Shown: positions 54,735 through 62,618, numbered from the stretch's first letter. The stretch: 64,000 nt of DNA from an uncultured Bacteroidales bacterium (GCA_934725015.1 CAKVAS010000003.1:186001-250000); one strand, 5' to 3'. Made by a program: numbers and translations. The notes: a model not told the origin generated them from the letters alone.

Positions 54735-54773
54735 TATCAATAATTGCTGCAAATATATCCGCAATTATTCATA
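54735..54773 (-). promoter_or_regulatory. promoter core of the main glycan locus inside a 13-bp inverted repeat
   Basis: CAAATATA on the plus strand (54750-54757; minus TATATTTG, full match to TAnnTTTG) lies between two 13-bp arms, 54735-54747 and 54761-54773, that are complementary at 12 of 13 positions (core AATAATTGC / GCAATTATT). No TTG at the normal distance. The dyad could be a repressor or response-regulator site (inference). Confidence 0.6.
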
Positions 54774-54788
54774 ATCACATCATATTTT

Positions 54789-54818
54789 TGATTTAAGACT
54801 TTAGATTTTTGACACAAA
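54789..54818 (-). promoter_or_regulatory. 30-bp shared regulatory element, copy B
   Basis: 29 of 30 positions equal to 39168-39197; the one difference is T or A in the middle. The 39-bp distance to CAAATAT is also the same. It lies upstream of the main glycan locus and about 50 bp after the stop codon of the gene at 54868. Confidence 0.7.
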
Positions 54819-54867
54819 GACATTCTTCTTTCCAAGCAAGCGTCAAAAAGCATCCGGGACAATGTAC

Positions 54868-55443
54868 CTAAAAGTCCACTGACAAGCCCAACCCGTGCCG
54901 GGTGGCGCCTATGTTCAAGGTGTATTCGCGGGGGCGCATGGCGTTGTAGGCATTCACGGCCCTTCTGATTCGGCCGTTGCCGACGCAATAGACGGCAATG
55001 CCGCCGGCAAGGACACCGGCGCCGACGACAAAATCAATCATGCCGCAATATGCCAGCATGAATCCCCCATAACCGCCGTCAGCCGAGGAATTGTTTATCG
55101 CGGCAAGTCCTCCGAGATAGGCAAGGAAACCGACGCCCGTCGCGATGCCGCCGCCTATCATCATGCCCTTGCCGGCGCGGCGCATTCTTTGCCCTCCGGT
55201 CGCGGAAGCGAAGACATTGGAAGGAAAGATGACGGACATTTCCGCCGGGGTGAGCACACGGCCGTTCATCATCAGATCGCCCTTGTAACAGGTGAGAACG
55301 CCTTCAAGTGAAGAAACGCCCGTAATCTGTTCCGTCGCGTCGATAGTCCGAGTTTCGCCGACGGTCTGAGCGTTGAGTCCCGAAGCGGCGACTGCACTTA
55401 TGAACAGCGTTGCAAAGATTGAAATAATCCGTTTCATATTCAT
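54868..55443 (-). CDS. hypothetical exported/membrane protein
   Basis: About 189-191 residues; Met3 (MKRIISIFAT) is an equally good start. Signal peptide ending SGLNAQ. The middle has two hydrophobic, Gly-rich helices (about 100-118 with GKGMMIGGGIATGVGFLAYLGG split around it, and about 133-158 with GAGVLAGGIAVYCVG), and the end NIGATRHGLGLSVDF resembles an outer-membrane-type terminal strand. I do not recognise the family. It is 47 bp after the LpxH-like gene and may be the last gene of the ftsX-uppP cluster. Confidence 0.65.
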   Translation of the reverse strand: MNMKRIISIFATLFISAVAASGLNAQTVGETRTIDATEQITGVSSLEGVLTCYKGDLMMNGRVLTPAEMSVIFPSNVFASATGGQRMRRAGKGMMIGGGIATGVGFLAYLGGLAAINNSSADGGYGGFMLAYCGMIDFVVGAGVLAGGIAVYCVGNGRIRRAVNAYNAMRPREYTLNIGATRHGLGLSVDF

Positions 55444-55489
55444 TGAATTTATTAGTGGTACTTACCTTATTTTCAAGACGAAGGACAGG

Positions 55490-56245
55490 TCATCCCTCAC
55501 AGAAACCGCCCTGCGTATATTCGGCGGAGTTCAGGGATTCGCCGTCCCAGACGAGGTAGGGCGAGGATCGGAACCAGTCCTTGACCATTCGGAAATTCGC
55601 TCCGCAGGGAAGTCTGAGATCGACCCGGGAGTGGAAGTGGCCGAAGATGAAATAGTCTATGTGCTGCTTCTCCCCCAGCGACTCGGCGAACTTGTAGAGC
55701 GGTTCGTCCTCGCCCCGGAAGACATACTCCGTCTTGTGTCTCAGACGGTTATGCTTCGACCATGTGTTGCCAAGACGGAAGGCAAGCCAGGGGTGCAGGG
55801 TGCTGAAGAGCCTCTGGAGCGGGCGGCAGTGGAAGATGCCGGAGAGAATGCGGTAGCCGTGCGGGACGGGGCCGAGACCGTCGCCGTGACCGAGGCAGAA
55901 GACCTTGCCGGAAATGGTCGTGATGTATGGCTGTTCAAGCCGCTTCATCCCAAGCGACTCGAAGTAGGAATAGCTCCAGACATCGTGGTTGCCCCGGAAG
56001 AAACAGACTTTCACGCCCCGGTCCATGAGGTCGAGAATTGCCGCGAACACGCGCACATAGCCCTTGGGCACGACGTCGCGGTACTCGTACCAGAAGTCCC
56101 AGATGTCCCCGAGCAGATAGAGGCTTTCTGTCTCCTCCGGCAAGGACTTGAGAAATCCGACAAAGCGCGCCTCCCTGTCCCGAGGATTGAGGACATCACA
56201 GCCGAGGTGCACGTCGGCGACGAAATATGTGAGGTTCCTTGTCAT
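55490..56245 (-). CDS. lpxH: UDP-2,3-diacylglucosamine diphosphatase (LpxH-like)
   Basis: 251 residues. Calcineurin-like metallophosphatase with the complete metal site: DVHLG (about 10-14), LLGDIWDFWYEY (about 44-55), RGNHDVW (about 79-85), CLGHGDG (about 116) and FGHFHSR (about 198-204). It fits the lipid A pathway step from UDP-2,3-diacylglucosamine to lipid X. Bacteroidota proteins of this group are commonly annotated so; other metallophosphatase roles cannot be excluded. It is 46 bp after uppP. Confidence 0.82.
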   Translation of the reverse strand: MTRNLTYFVADVHLGCDVLNPRDREARFVGFLKSLPEETESLYLLGDIWDFWYEYRDVVPKGYVRVFAAILDLMDRGVKVCFFRGNHDVWSYSYFESLGMKRLEQPYITTISGKVFCLGHGDGLGPVPHGYRILSGIFHCRPLQRLFSTLHPWLAFRLGNTWSKHNRLRHKTEYVFRGEDEPLYKFAESLGEKQHIDYFIFGHFHSRVDLRLPCGANFRMVKDWFRSSPYLVWDGESLNSAEYTQGGFCEG

Positions 56246-56291
56246 CTGCGTTCGGGGATATCATGCTCAGTGGATAATGGGAAATGCCGGA

Positions 56292-57242
56292 TTATGCGAA
56301 TATGAATATGAGCACGGCGACGACGGTACAGTAGAGCGCGAACCAGCCGAGCTTCGTCTTCTTTACGAGGGCAATCATCACTTTGCAGGCAAAAAGTCCG
56401 GCGACGAACGCGGACAGGAAGCCGAGAACCAGCGGAAGCGCTCCGACAGTGGATGCGGCCATCTCGCCGCCGACGATTTCAAGGAATGCCTCGCCGAGAA
56501 TCGGGACGAGAACCATCAGGAACGAGAACTGGGCAATCACCTCGCGCTTAACTCCGCAGAGAAGCCCGGTGGCTATGGTCGTGCCCGAGCGGGAAAGCCC
56601 CGGAAGAACCGCGACGGCCTGACCGAGCCCCACGACAAACGCCTGCCAATAGGAGATGCCGTTGCGCACGGCCGCTCCATCCGGCTTGCGCGACCCATCG
56701 GATGCGACGTCAGAGACTCCGTCCTCCCCGTCCTTCACCGGCGAAACCCCGGCTGCCTCAATCGGAGCCTTGTACCTGCAGCAGCTCCGGCAGCCCCGGA
56801 ATCTGAGCCGCGAGGCGTTGTCCGAGAGCAGAAGCAGCAGCGCGGTCACGAGCAGAGCGCCCGCGACCACATATATCGACGAGCCGAAAATGCTCTCCAC
56901 GGCATCCTTGAAGAACATTCCGACGATGAAAACCGGAATCATCGACACGCAGATTTTCAGCACATAGTCCGTCCCGTCGTTGAAGCGCGACGGATGCGCG
57001 ATGCTCCTGAAAAGCCCGTCCTTGACGAAAAGCGACTTGAGCAGTCCCCAAATCTGCCTGCGGAACACCACAATCGTGCTCAGGACCGTGGCGGCGTGCA
57101 CCACGACCTCAAACACGAGGTCTTCCCCGGCGTCAATCCCGAGCAGTTCCTTGCCAATCTGCAGGTGTCCGCTGCTGCTCACGGGCAGAAACTCCGTCAG
57201 CCCCTGCAGCAGCCCCAATAATATTGCCTCAAACCATTCCAT
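56292..57242 (-). CDS. uppP: undecaprenyl-diphosphatase
   Basis: 316 residues, about 40-45 longer than usual. It recycles the lipid carrier of cell-wall synthesis. Both family motifs are present: GLLQGLTEFLPVSSSGHL (about 11-28) and GLSRSGTTIATGLL (about 217-230). Eight or so membrane helices are predicted. The extra length is a Cys-, Ser- and Asp-rich hydrophilic insertion (about 148-195, with CRSCCRYK and GEDGVSDVASDGSRKPDG) between helices, not known from the family core. Confidence 0.93.
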   Translation of the reverse strand: MEWFEAILLGLLQGLTEFLPVSSSGHLQIGKELLGIDAGEDLVFEVVVHAATVLSTIVVFRRQIWGLLKSLFVKDGLFRSIAHPSRFNDGTDYVLKICVSMIPVFIVGMFFKDAVESIFGSSIYVVAGALLVTALLLLLSDNASRLRFRGCRSCCRYKAPIEAAGVSPVKDGEDGVSDVASDGSRKPDGAAVRNGISYWQAFVVGLGQAVAVLPGLSRSGTTIATGLLCGVKREVIAQFSFLMVLVPILGEAFLEIVGGEMAASTVGALPLVLGFLSAFVAGLFACKVMIALVKKTKLGWFALYCTVVAVLIFIFA

Positions 57243-57381
57243 ATGTTAACCCCTCCCGTATATTAACCCCTACCGTCCCCTCAAAGGGGAAGTCGTGCTC
57301 CGTGCACACTATCGCACAAAGCCCTCGCTTCGTTGTTCTCCGCACGGCGCTCAAGCGCCTCTCTTCCCCAGGGGACTGATT
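57243..57381. repeat. structured intergenic element between DUF3098 and uppP
   Basis: 139 bp with no gene. Contains two copies of TTAACCCCT followed by CCGT, the hairpins CCCCT-CAA-AGGGG and GGCGCT-CA-AGCGCC, and a further CCCC-A-GGGG. Such runs of C/G-rich short palindromes look like the dispersed intergenic elements common in Bacteroidota genomes; only one copy is in this window. Confidence 0.45.
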
Positions 57382-57627
57382 TCATTTCCTTTTGTTCACA
57401 CCCATTATCGCGGCTATCTCGACCGCAATGCCGGCGAGAATCACCAGCGGCGCGGCCACGAGCCTCCTGAAGTCAAATATCGCGTAGCTGAAGACCTTCG
57501 GGTCATCGCTCGCGCCTCCGCACATCAGGATATAGCCAGCGGCCATCACAATAAGCCCGGCAAGCAGAAGCCTCAGGCCCTTGGGGGTCATCGCCATATT
57601 CTTCGATTCTTTCGTGTTCTTGTCCAT
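57382..57627 (-). CDS. DUF3098 family membrane protein
   Basis: 81 residues with two membrane helices (about 17-40 and 55-75, the second with PLVILAGIAVEIAAIMG). The family is small, found in Bacteroidota, and nearly always sits between ftsX and uppP, as here. Its function is not known; a link to cell division or envelope growth is a context guess. Confidence 0.88.
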   Translation of the reverse strand: MDKNTKESKNMAMTPKGLRLLLAGLIVMAAGYILMCGGASDDPKVFSYAIFDFRRLVAAPLVILAGIAVEIAAIMGVNKRK

Positions 57628-57701
57628 ATATATCCGTTTTCTTCAATATTTCTTTTTCACCCGGGCGCATTCTTTCAGCGACCGCGTCCTGCGGCAGTCC
57701 G

Positions 57702-58580
57702 TCAATAATACAGTTCCGCCTTGTTCAGCGACAGCAGCCGGTTCACCGTGAACCACGTGCTCGCCAGACAGATGAGAAGCCCGCTCGCCACCACTATCGC
57801 AATCACCTCCAGCAGCATCCCCGCATTGAACACCGCGAACAGCTGCTCGAACTGCCCCTTGAGCAGGAACAGTCCGGCGATTATCATGATTATGGCGATG
57901 AACGAGGCGAAAAGCCCCTGAAACGCGCTCTGGAGAAGGAACGGCCTGCGGATGAACGCCCCGGTCGCGCCGACCATCTTCATCGTGTGTATCGAGAAGC
58001 GCTTCGAGTAGATGCTGAGCCGCACCGTGTTGTTAATCAGGACGAACGAGATGAACAGCAGCAGTGCGATGAACACCGCGAGAAAGAGCGAAATCTTGCT
58101 CAGGTTCGAGTTCAGGGCCTCCACCAGCGACTGCTGATAGACCACCTCCTCCACCTCCGGGGACTTTTCGAGGACGGCCTTCACCATGGCGAGGGAATCG
58201 GGAGAGACATACCCGGCCTTGAGCGTCAGGTTGATTGACGCCGGAATCGGAGCCGTCTCGAACACCCCGAGGAAGTCCTCCCCGAGAAGCTGCGCCATCT
58301 CCTCCGCGCCCTGTTCCTTCGACACGTATGAAGAGCTCTTCACGAAAGGCTCGGCGTCGATGGATTTCTTGTACCTCAGGGTCGCGGACTCGCCGACGTC
58401 GCGCCTCATCATCACGCTGACCTGCATATTCTCCCGCAGGTAGGCCGACACGCCGCGTTCGGAGACGAGCAGCAGGCCGGAAATGCCGACGAGGAGCAGC
58501 ACGAGGGAGATGCTTACCACGGACGAGAGCATGGCACGGATGTACCTTTTCCTCACTATCTTATTATCATTCAAACTCAT
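57702..58580 (-). CDS. ftsX: cell division protein FtsX
   Basis: 292 residues. Four membrane helices (about 20-42, 165-188, 220-245, 262-285) with an extracytoplasmic domain between the first two, the classic FtsX layout; FTSX signature KMVGATGAFIRRPFLLQSAF (about 204-223). With FtsE it controls peptidoglycan hydrolases at the division site. ftsE is not next to it here. It opens the minus-strand cluster ftsX-DUF3098-uppP-lpxH. Confidence 0.93.
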   Translation of the reverse strand: MSLNDNKIVRKRYIRAMLSSVVSISLVLLLVGISGLLLVSERGVSAYLRENMQVSVMMRRDVGESATLRYKKSIDAEPFVKSSSYVSKEQGAEEMAQLLGEDFLGVFETAPIPASINLTLKAGYVSPDSLAMVKAVLEKSPEVEEVVYQQSLVEALNSNLSKISLFLAVFIALLLFISFVLINNTVRLSIYSKRFSIHTMKMVGATGAFIRRPFLLQSAFQGLFASFIAIIMIIAGLFLLKGQFEQLFAVFNAGMLLEVIAIVVASGLLICLASTWFTVNRLLSLNKAELYY

Positions 58581-58632
58581 AACTTTCTATCAAACAGCCC
58601 GTTCCCGCCGGAGCAGAGAAGCGTACAGCCGT

Positions 58633-58671
58633 CAAAGTTAGCGATTTTATAAAAAATTATTATTATCTTTG
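58633..58671. promoter_or_regulatory. divergent promoter region of ftsX and the GT5-like gene
   Basis: Minus-strand TAACTTTG at 58633-58640 for ftsX and plus-strand TATCTTTG at 58664-58671 for the gene at 58700. Both match TAnnTTTG; no firm TTG partners are seen. Confidence 0.55.
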
Positions 58672-58699
58672 TAGAGATTTATGTAAAATAAAATTCACT

Positions 58700-59518
58700 A
58701 TGGGAAATTCCACCAAGAGAGTCCTGTTCGTCAATTCCGAGATATACCCTTATCTTCCGGAATCGGACATCGCGAACATCGGCAGATACCTGCCTCAGGG
58801 AATCCAGGAGCGGAAGAAGGAAATCCGTTCGTTCATGCCGCGGTACGGCTGCATCAACGAGAGGAAGAACCAGCTCCACGAGGTCATCCGGCTCTCGGGG
58901 ATGAACATCATAATCAACGATGTTGACAGGCCGCTGGTAATCAAGGTCGCGTCAATATCTCCGGCGAGGATGCAGGTCTATTTCATCGACAACGAGGACT
59001 ACTTCCACAGGAAGCAGACCTTCACGGGCGAAAACGGGGAATTTTTCAAGGACAACGACGAGAGGGCGATTTTCTTCGCCAGAGGCGTGCTTGAGACCGT
59101 GAAGAAGCTCAGATGGGCTCCGGACGTGATTCACTGCCACGGATGGATTTCCCACATCCTGCCGCTCTATCTGAAAAAGGCCTACATCGACGACCCCATC
59201 TTCTCGGGGAGCAAGGTGGTGCTCTCACTCTACGACGACACCCCGACGACGGCCTTCGCGCCGGAATTCAGAAAACTCGTGAAATTCGGAAACATAAGCG
59301 ACGCGGACACGGAACTTCTCGAAGGAGCGGGCGGCACAGACCTTGCTAAGCTCGCGGTGCACTGGTCTGACGGAGTCATATTCGGCAGCGCCGGCGTTCC
59401 GGGGGAAATCACGGATTTCTGTGCCAGGGAGGGAGTGAAGACGCTGCCTTTCGACGCGCAGGCACTCGCGGACGGCTCCTACATTGACGCGTATAACAGT
59501 TTTTACGACAGCCTGTAA
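58700..59518 (+). CDS. glycogen/starch synthase N-terminal-domain protein (GT5-like)
   Basis: 272 residues, about half of a full glycogen synthase. The GT5 N-terminal domain is clear: KRVLFVNSEIYPYLPES, IRSFMPRYG, DVIHCHGWISHILPLYL (about 140-156) and GGTDLAKLAVHWSDGVIFGS. The C-terminal nucleotide-sugar-binding half is missing, with no remnant downstream, since the next gene starts on the stop codon. Short versions like this are frequent in Bacteroidota, so it is not a recent truncation. Whether it is catalytic on its own is unknown. Confidence 0.85.
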   Translation: MGNSTKRVLFVNSEIYPYLPESDIANIGRYLPQGIQERKKEIRSFMPRYGCINERKNQLHEVIRLSGMNIIINDVDRPLVIKVASISPARMQVYFIDNEDYFHRKQTFTGENGEFFKDNDERAIFFARGVLETVKKLRWAPDVIHCHGWISHILPLYLKKAYIDDPIFSGSKVVLSLYDDTPTTAFAPEFRKLVKFGNISDADTELLEGAGGTDLAKLAVHWSDGVIFGSAGVPGEITDFCAREGVKTLPFDAQALADGSYIDAYNSFYDSL

Positions 59519-61302
59519 TGGAATTTTTGAGAAATTTGACGATGGTCTGCACTGCGGCGGTGACCGCGCTTTGCGGAGTTTCCTGCATCAGTGTCGATGA
59601 CACGCTCGGGCAGGACTACATTCCCGCAGCGCACAAGTGGCAGGTCATAAACACGAGCCTTGACATTGAGAGCATCGGGATGGCGCAGGCCGACGAGCTC
59701 GGAGGATACAGTTCAAGAAGAATCTGCGTCGGAGGAATTGAGGACAGCGACTTCGGCTGGGACGAGCGCGAGGCGGCGTTCTCGCTGATTCCGATTGCGG
59801 ACACGGCGGAGTTCACCCTCGGAGAGAATCCGGAGTTCGTGCGCTTCCATTTCGCGGTGGGACTGGACACCCTCTCGGTCAAGGACGAGAATCAGGAGCA
59901 CATAATCCAGAACATCCGGGTCTATGAGCTTCAGAAGCCGCTCGATCAGGAAATCATCTATGCCGGGAAAGGCACTGACGGACTGTATGACACGTCTCTC
60001 GGCACAATAACCGAAGGCGTTCCGACCTATAACGGAGGGGACTCTCTCTCGTTCGACTTCACTCGTGAGTTCGGTGAAAAATATATAAAGAAACTCTCAG
60101 GGATGAAGCTGGACTCCGTGAGCCATTACATAAAGGAACTTCCGGGAATATGCATACGCGCCGACAGGTCAGCCTCCGGGAGCGGAAGAATAAATATGTT
60201 CAAGGTCGCCGTCAGCACCAACGACTACGGCTATCTCACCGGGAACTACGCGGAACTGAGCATACGCTCAACCTTCGACGACCGCGGCCCGATTGACACG
60301 TCGTTCGTGTTCATGGTGGGAGCCGCTTCTTTCATCGGCAAGAGCAGCACGAGCCTGCCAACTCAGTATTCCTTCAACATCTGCCGCAGCGAAAACAGGA
60401 CTCCGTCCGCAGCGGAAGGCGAGACCATATACATCGGCGGAGGCTGCGGGATGAAGCCTGTCATCAGGGCGGAAGGCCTCAGGCAGGCAGTGACGGAGGC
60501 AATCCGGAAGTCGATGATGGAGAACCTCGACAAGGACGAGGCCTCGGCGGACATGAGCGAGGCGGAGAAGAAGGACATAGTTGAAAAGGCCATCGCCGAC
60601 GGCAAGATTGTCGTCAACAAGGCAACTATAAGGCTGCCGTACGAGACCGATGCGGACTACAGCGGCTCCGGGTGCTGGCCGAAGATTCTCAGCCCGACCT
60701 GCCGTCTGACGGGAACGCGGACCATTGAAACGGAGGACGGGAGCAAGGAGCAGGAAGTCGTTTCTTACGCGGGGCTCACGGACGCGAGCGTTTCGAGCGA
60801 GAACCAGGGCGACATCAACCGTTCCCTCGACTGTTACCAGCCTGACGTGAGCCACCATATCCAGGAACTTCTCCGCCTGTCGAAGAAAGAGGGGGAGAGC
60901 GACGAGGAGTACGCGAAAAGGGTGTCCCAGTATGACATCTGGATGCTGATAATGCACTCGGAGACAAACGAGACGACAAGCTCTTCGAGCAGTTCCTCCT
61001 ATAACGACTATCTCAACGCCCTTGCCTACAGTTCCTACTACAACAGCCTCTACAACGGCTACGGAGGATATGGCTACGGCGGCTACGGCTACGGTTACGG
61101 AAGTTACGGCTATGGCAGCTACTACAACAACTACTACAACTACATGATGATGGCCGCCTATGCGTCCCAGTCCAGCACTTCGAGCGCCAGCACATCCACG
61201 GAGCTCGACAAGGACCGCTACTACAGCTGCCGTCTCTACGGGCCGAAGTCCTCAACAAAGAAGCCTACGATGACGATTACCTATTCCTTCCCGACGGAAT
61301 AG
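59518..61302 (+). CDS. DUF4270 family lipoprotein with Gly/Tyr-rich tail
   Basis: 594 residues. Lipobox GVSC (about 22) directly after the signal helix. The DUF4270 body covers about 30-420. Near the C-terminus, residues about 515-545 are almost only Gly and Tyr (GYGGYGYGGYGYGYGSYGYG), followed by Asn/Tyr and a Ser/Thr run, after a Ser/Thr run (ETTSSSSSSSYNDY) before it. The end segment TKKPTMTITYSFP is typical of the family. Coupled to the GT5-like gene by a TAATG overlap, a pairing common in Bacteroidota. Function unknown. Confidence 0.88.
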   Translation: MEFLRNLTMVCTAAVTALCGVSCISVDDTLGQDYIPAAHKWQVINTSLDIESIGMAQADELGGYSSRRICVGGIEDSDFGWDEREAAFSLIPIADTAEFTLGENPEFVRFHFAVGLDTLSVKDENQEHIIQNIRVYELQKPLDQEIIYAGKGTDGLYDTSLGTITEGVPTYNGGDSLSFDFTREFGEKYIKKLSGMKLDSVSHYIKELPGICIRADRSASGSGRINMFKVAVSTNDYGYLTGNYAELSIRSTFDDRGPIDTSFVFMVGAASFIGKSSTSLPTQYSFNICRSENRTPSAAEGETIYIGGGCGMKPVIRAEGLRQAVTEAIRKSMMENLDKDEASADMSEAEKKDIVEKAIADGKIVVNKATIRLPYETDADYSGSGCWPKILSPTCRLTGTRTIETEDGSKEQEVVSYAGLTDASVSSENQGDINRSLDCYQPDVSHHIQELLRLSKKEGESDEEYAKRVSQYDIWMLIMHSETNETTSSSSSSSYNDYLNALAYSSYYNSLYNGYGGYGYGGYGYGYGSYGYGSYYNNYYNYMMMAAYASQSSTSSASTSTELDKDRYYSCRLYGPKSSTKKPTMTITYSFPTE

Positions 61303-61353
61303 GCGGGGCGGGGTGCCTAAAAGGCGGCCTGCCGCGTTGCAGGGGGGAAAAAC

Positions 61354-61390
61354 AAAAAAAACGGACGGTCAGATTGATCGTCCGTTTTTT
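61354..61390. terminator. bidirectional intrinsic terminator
   Basis: Stem ACGGACG / CGTCCGT (61361-61367 with 61379-61385), extended by A and T tracts on both sides and by two further pairs inside. It serves the DUF4270 gene on plus and the acyl carrier protein gene on minus. Confidence 0.88.
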
Positions 61391-61409
61391 GAATTTCGTT
61401 TCCGAAGAA

Positions 61410-61661
61410 TTATTTGCCTGATTTCTCAGCCACTTTCTTCTCGACATAAGCGATTGCATCGGCAACTGTTGCTATCTTGCCTTCTGCCTCATCATCCGGT
61501 TCAAGACCGAACTTGGTTTCGAGAGCCATGATAAGATCGACGCTGTCAAGCGAATCAGCGCCAAGATCGTTAGTGAAGTTTGCGCTATCGGTGACCTCAG
61601 ACGGTTCAACGCAGAGCTTGTCAACGATGATTGCCTTTACTTCTTCTGCAATTGTGGACAT
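61410..61661 (-). CDS. acpP: acyl carrier protein
   Basis: 83 residues. Carries acyl chains in fatty acid synthesis through a phosphopantetheine arm on the Ser of [16 protein letters not shown] (about 34-49, DSL motif). Four-helix, acidic. It stands alone, not next to fabF as in many genomes, with its own promoter and terminator. Confidence 0.96.
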   Translation of the reverse strand: MSTIAEEVKAIIVDKLCVEPSEVTDSANFTNDLGADSLDSVDLIMALETKFGLEPDDEAEGKIATVADAIAYVEKKVAEKSGK

Positions 61662-61751
61662 AATTGATTCTTTTAAGTTATTATTTGTTCTTATAAATTC
61701 GTATGTTTTTCAACTCGCCTGCACTTAGGTTCCGATGCAGTGAAATCTTGG

Positions 61752-61782
61752 CAAAGTTAGAAAAAAAATATTAAATCGCCAA
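61752..61782 (-). promoter_or_regulatory. promoter of the acyl carrier protein gene
   Basis: Minus-strand TTG (61780-61782), 20 bp, TAACTTTG (61752-61759), giving a leader of about 85 bases. Confidence 0.75.
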
Positions 61783-61840
61783 AACGCGGCCAGAAGCGCG
61801 TCAGAGCCGGATTTTGCGGGAGTCTGAGTCGAACGGACAT

Positions 61841-61871
61841 TTGCAGAATGAGGAGATATGATATAACTTTG
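61841..61871 (+). promoter_or_regulatory. promoter of pnuC
   Basis: TTG (61841-61843), 20 bp, TAACTTTG (61864-61871), about 15 bp before the start codon. Such a short leader leaves no room for a riboswitch. Confidence 0.7.
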
Positions 61872-61890
61872 CCGCAGTAAAAATGAATAT

Positions 61891-62586
61891 ATGGAAGGAA
61901 AACATATACTCGGTGGCTTCGACTGGTTTCTTATTGTCGGTGTCGTCATCTGCAACATCGTGTATTCGCTTATGACTGCATCCGCCGGCTTCGACGGTAT
62001 CGGGTTCACTGCGGCTGTCGCCGGGATAGTCTGCGTCGTGCTCGCGGCCAAGGGCAGCATATGGAACTATGTGTTCGGAATCGTTCAGGTAAGCCTCTAC
62101 GCCTACATTTCATGGAAATCGACGGCCTACGGGAATGCGGCGGTGAATGCGCTGTACTACTTCCCGATGCAGTTCGTCGGATGGTGGCAGTGGAGCCGCA
62201 GGGGCGCGGGGACAGGGACGGACGCGGAGAATGCCGTGACCTCGCGCAGGCTCCCGGACAGGATGCGCGTACTGATTGGCTTAGGCATCGCGGCGCTGAC
62301 GGTGGGGCTTGCGTTCATCCTGAGGCACTTGGGGACCGAGCAGCCATGGATTGACGCGTTCACGACGGTGCTCTGCATCGCCGCGCAGGCTCTGATGACA
62401 TTCGCGTTCGTGGAGCAGTGGTGGCTGTGGATCGTCTTTAATGTCTTCACGGTAATAATGTGGTCCGTCTTTGCGGCAAAGGGGACGGAACACTCCGTGC
62501 CCACGCTGATAATGTACGTCTTCTATCTCATGAATTCCGTGAACGGGCTCGTCAGCTGGCGCAGGCTTGGGCGAGAGAAATCATAA
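61891..62586 (+). CDS. pnuC: PnuC-family nicotinamide riboside or vitamin transporter
   Basis: 231 residues with about seven membrane helices. Family features: GSIWNYVFGIVQVSLYAYIS (about 54-73), YYFPMQFVGWWQW, and VEQWWLWIVFNVFTV (about 175-189), where aromatic residues and Asn line the substrate site. Members bring in nicotinamide riboside or, as PnuT or PnuX types, thiamine or riboflavin. No TPP or FMN riboswitch precedes it and no pathway gene is adjacent, so the substrate is open. A 62-residue overlap of other frames is ignored. Next gene uvrC starts 32 bp later. Confidence 0.9.
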   Translation: MEGKHILGGFDWFLIVGVVICNIVYSLMTASAGFDGIGFTAAVAGIVCVVLAAKGSIWNYVFGIVQVSLYAYISWKSTAYGNAAVNALYYFPMQFVGWWQWSRRGAGTGTDAENAVTSRRLPDRMRVLIGLGIAALTVGLAFILRHLGTEQPWIDAFTTVLCIAAQALMTFAFVEQWWLWIVFNVFTVIMWSVFAAKGTEHSVPTLIMYVFYLMNSVNGLVSWRRLGREKS

Positions 62587-62618
62587 TGAGTCGATAATAC
62601 ATTGATATTCGGGGACAT

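Noticed and set aside
61663..61890. possible TPP or FMN riboswitch in front of pnuC
   Set aside because: The conserved riboswitch segments are not seen, and the promoter lies only about 15 bp before the start codon.
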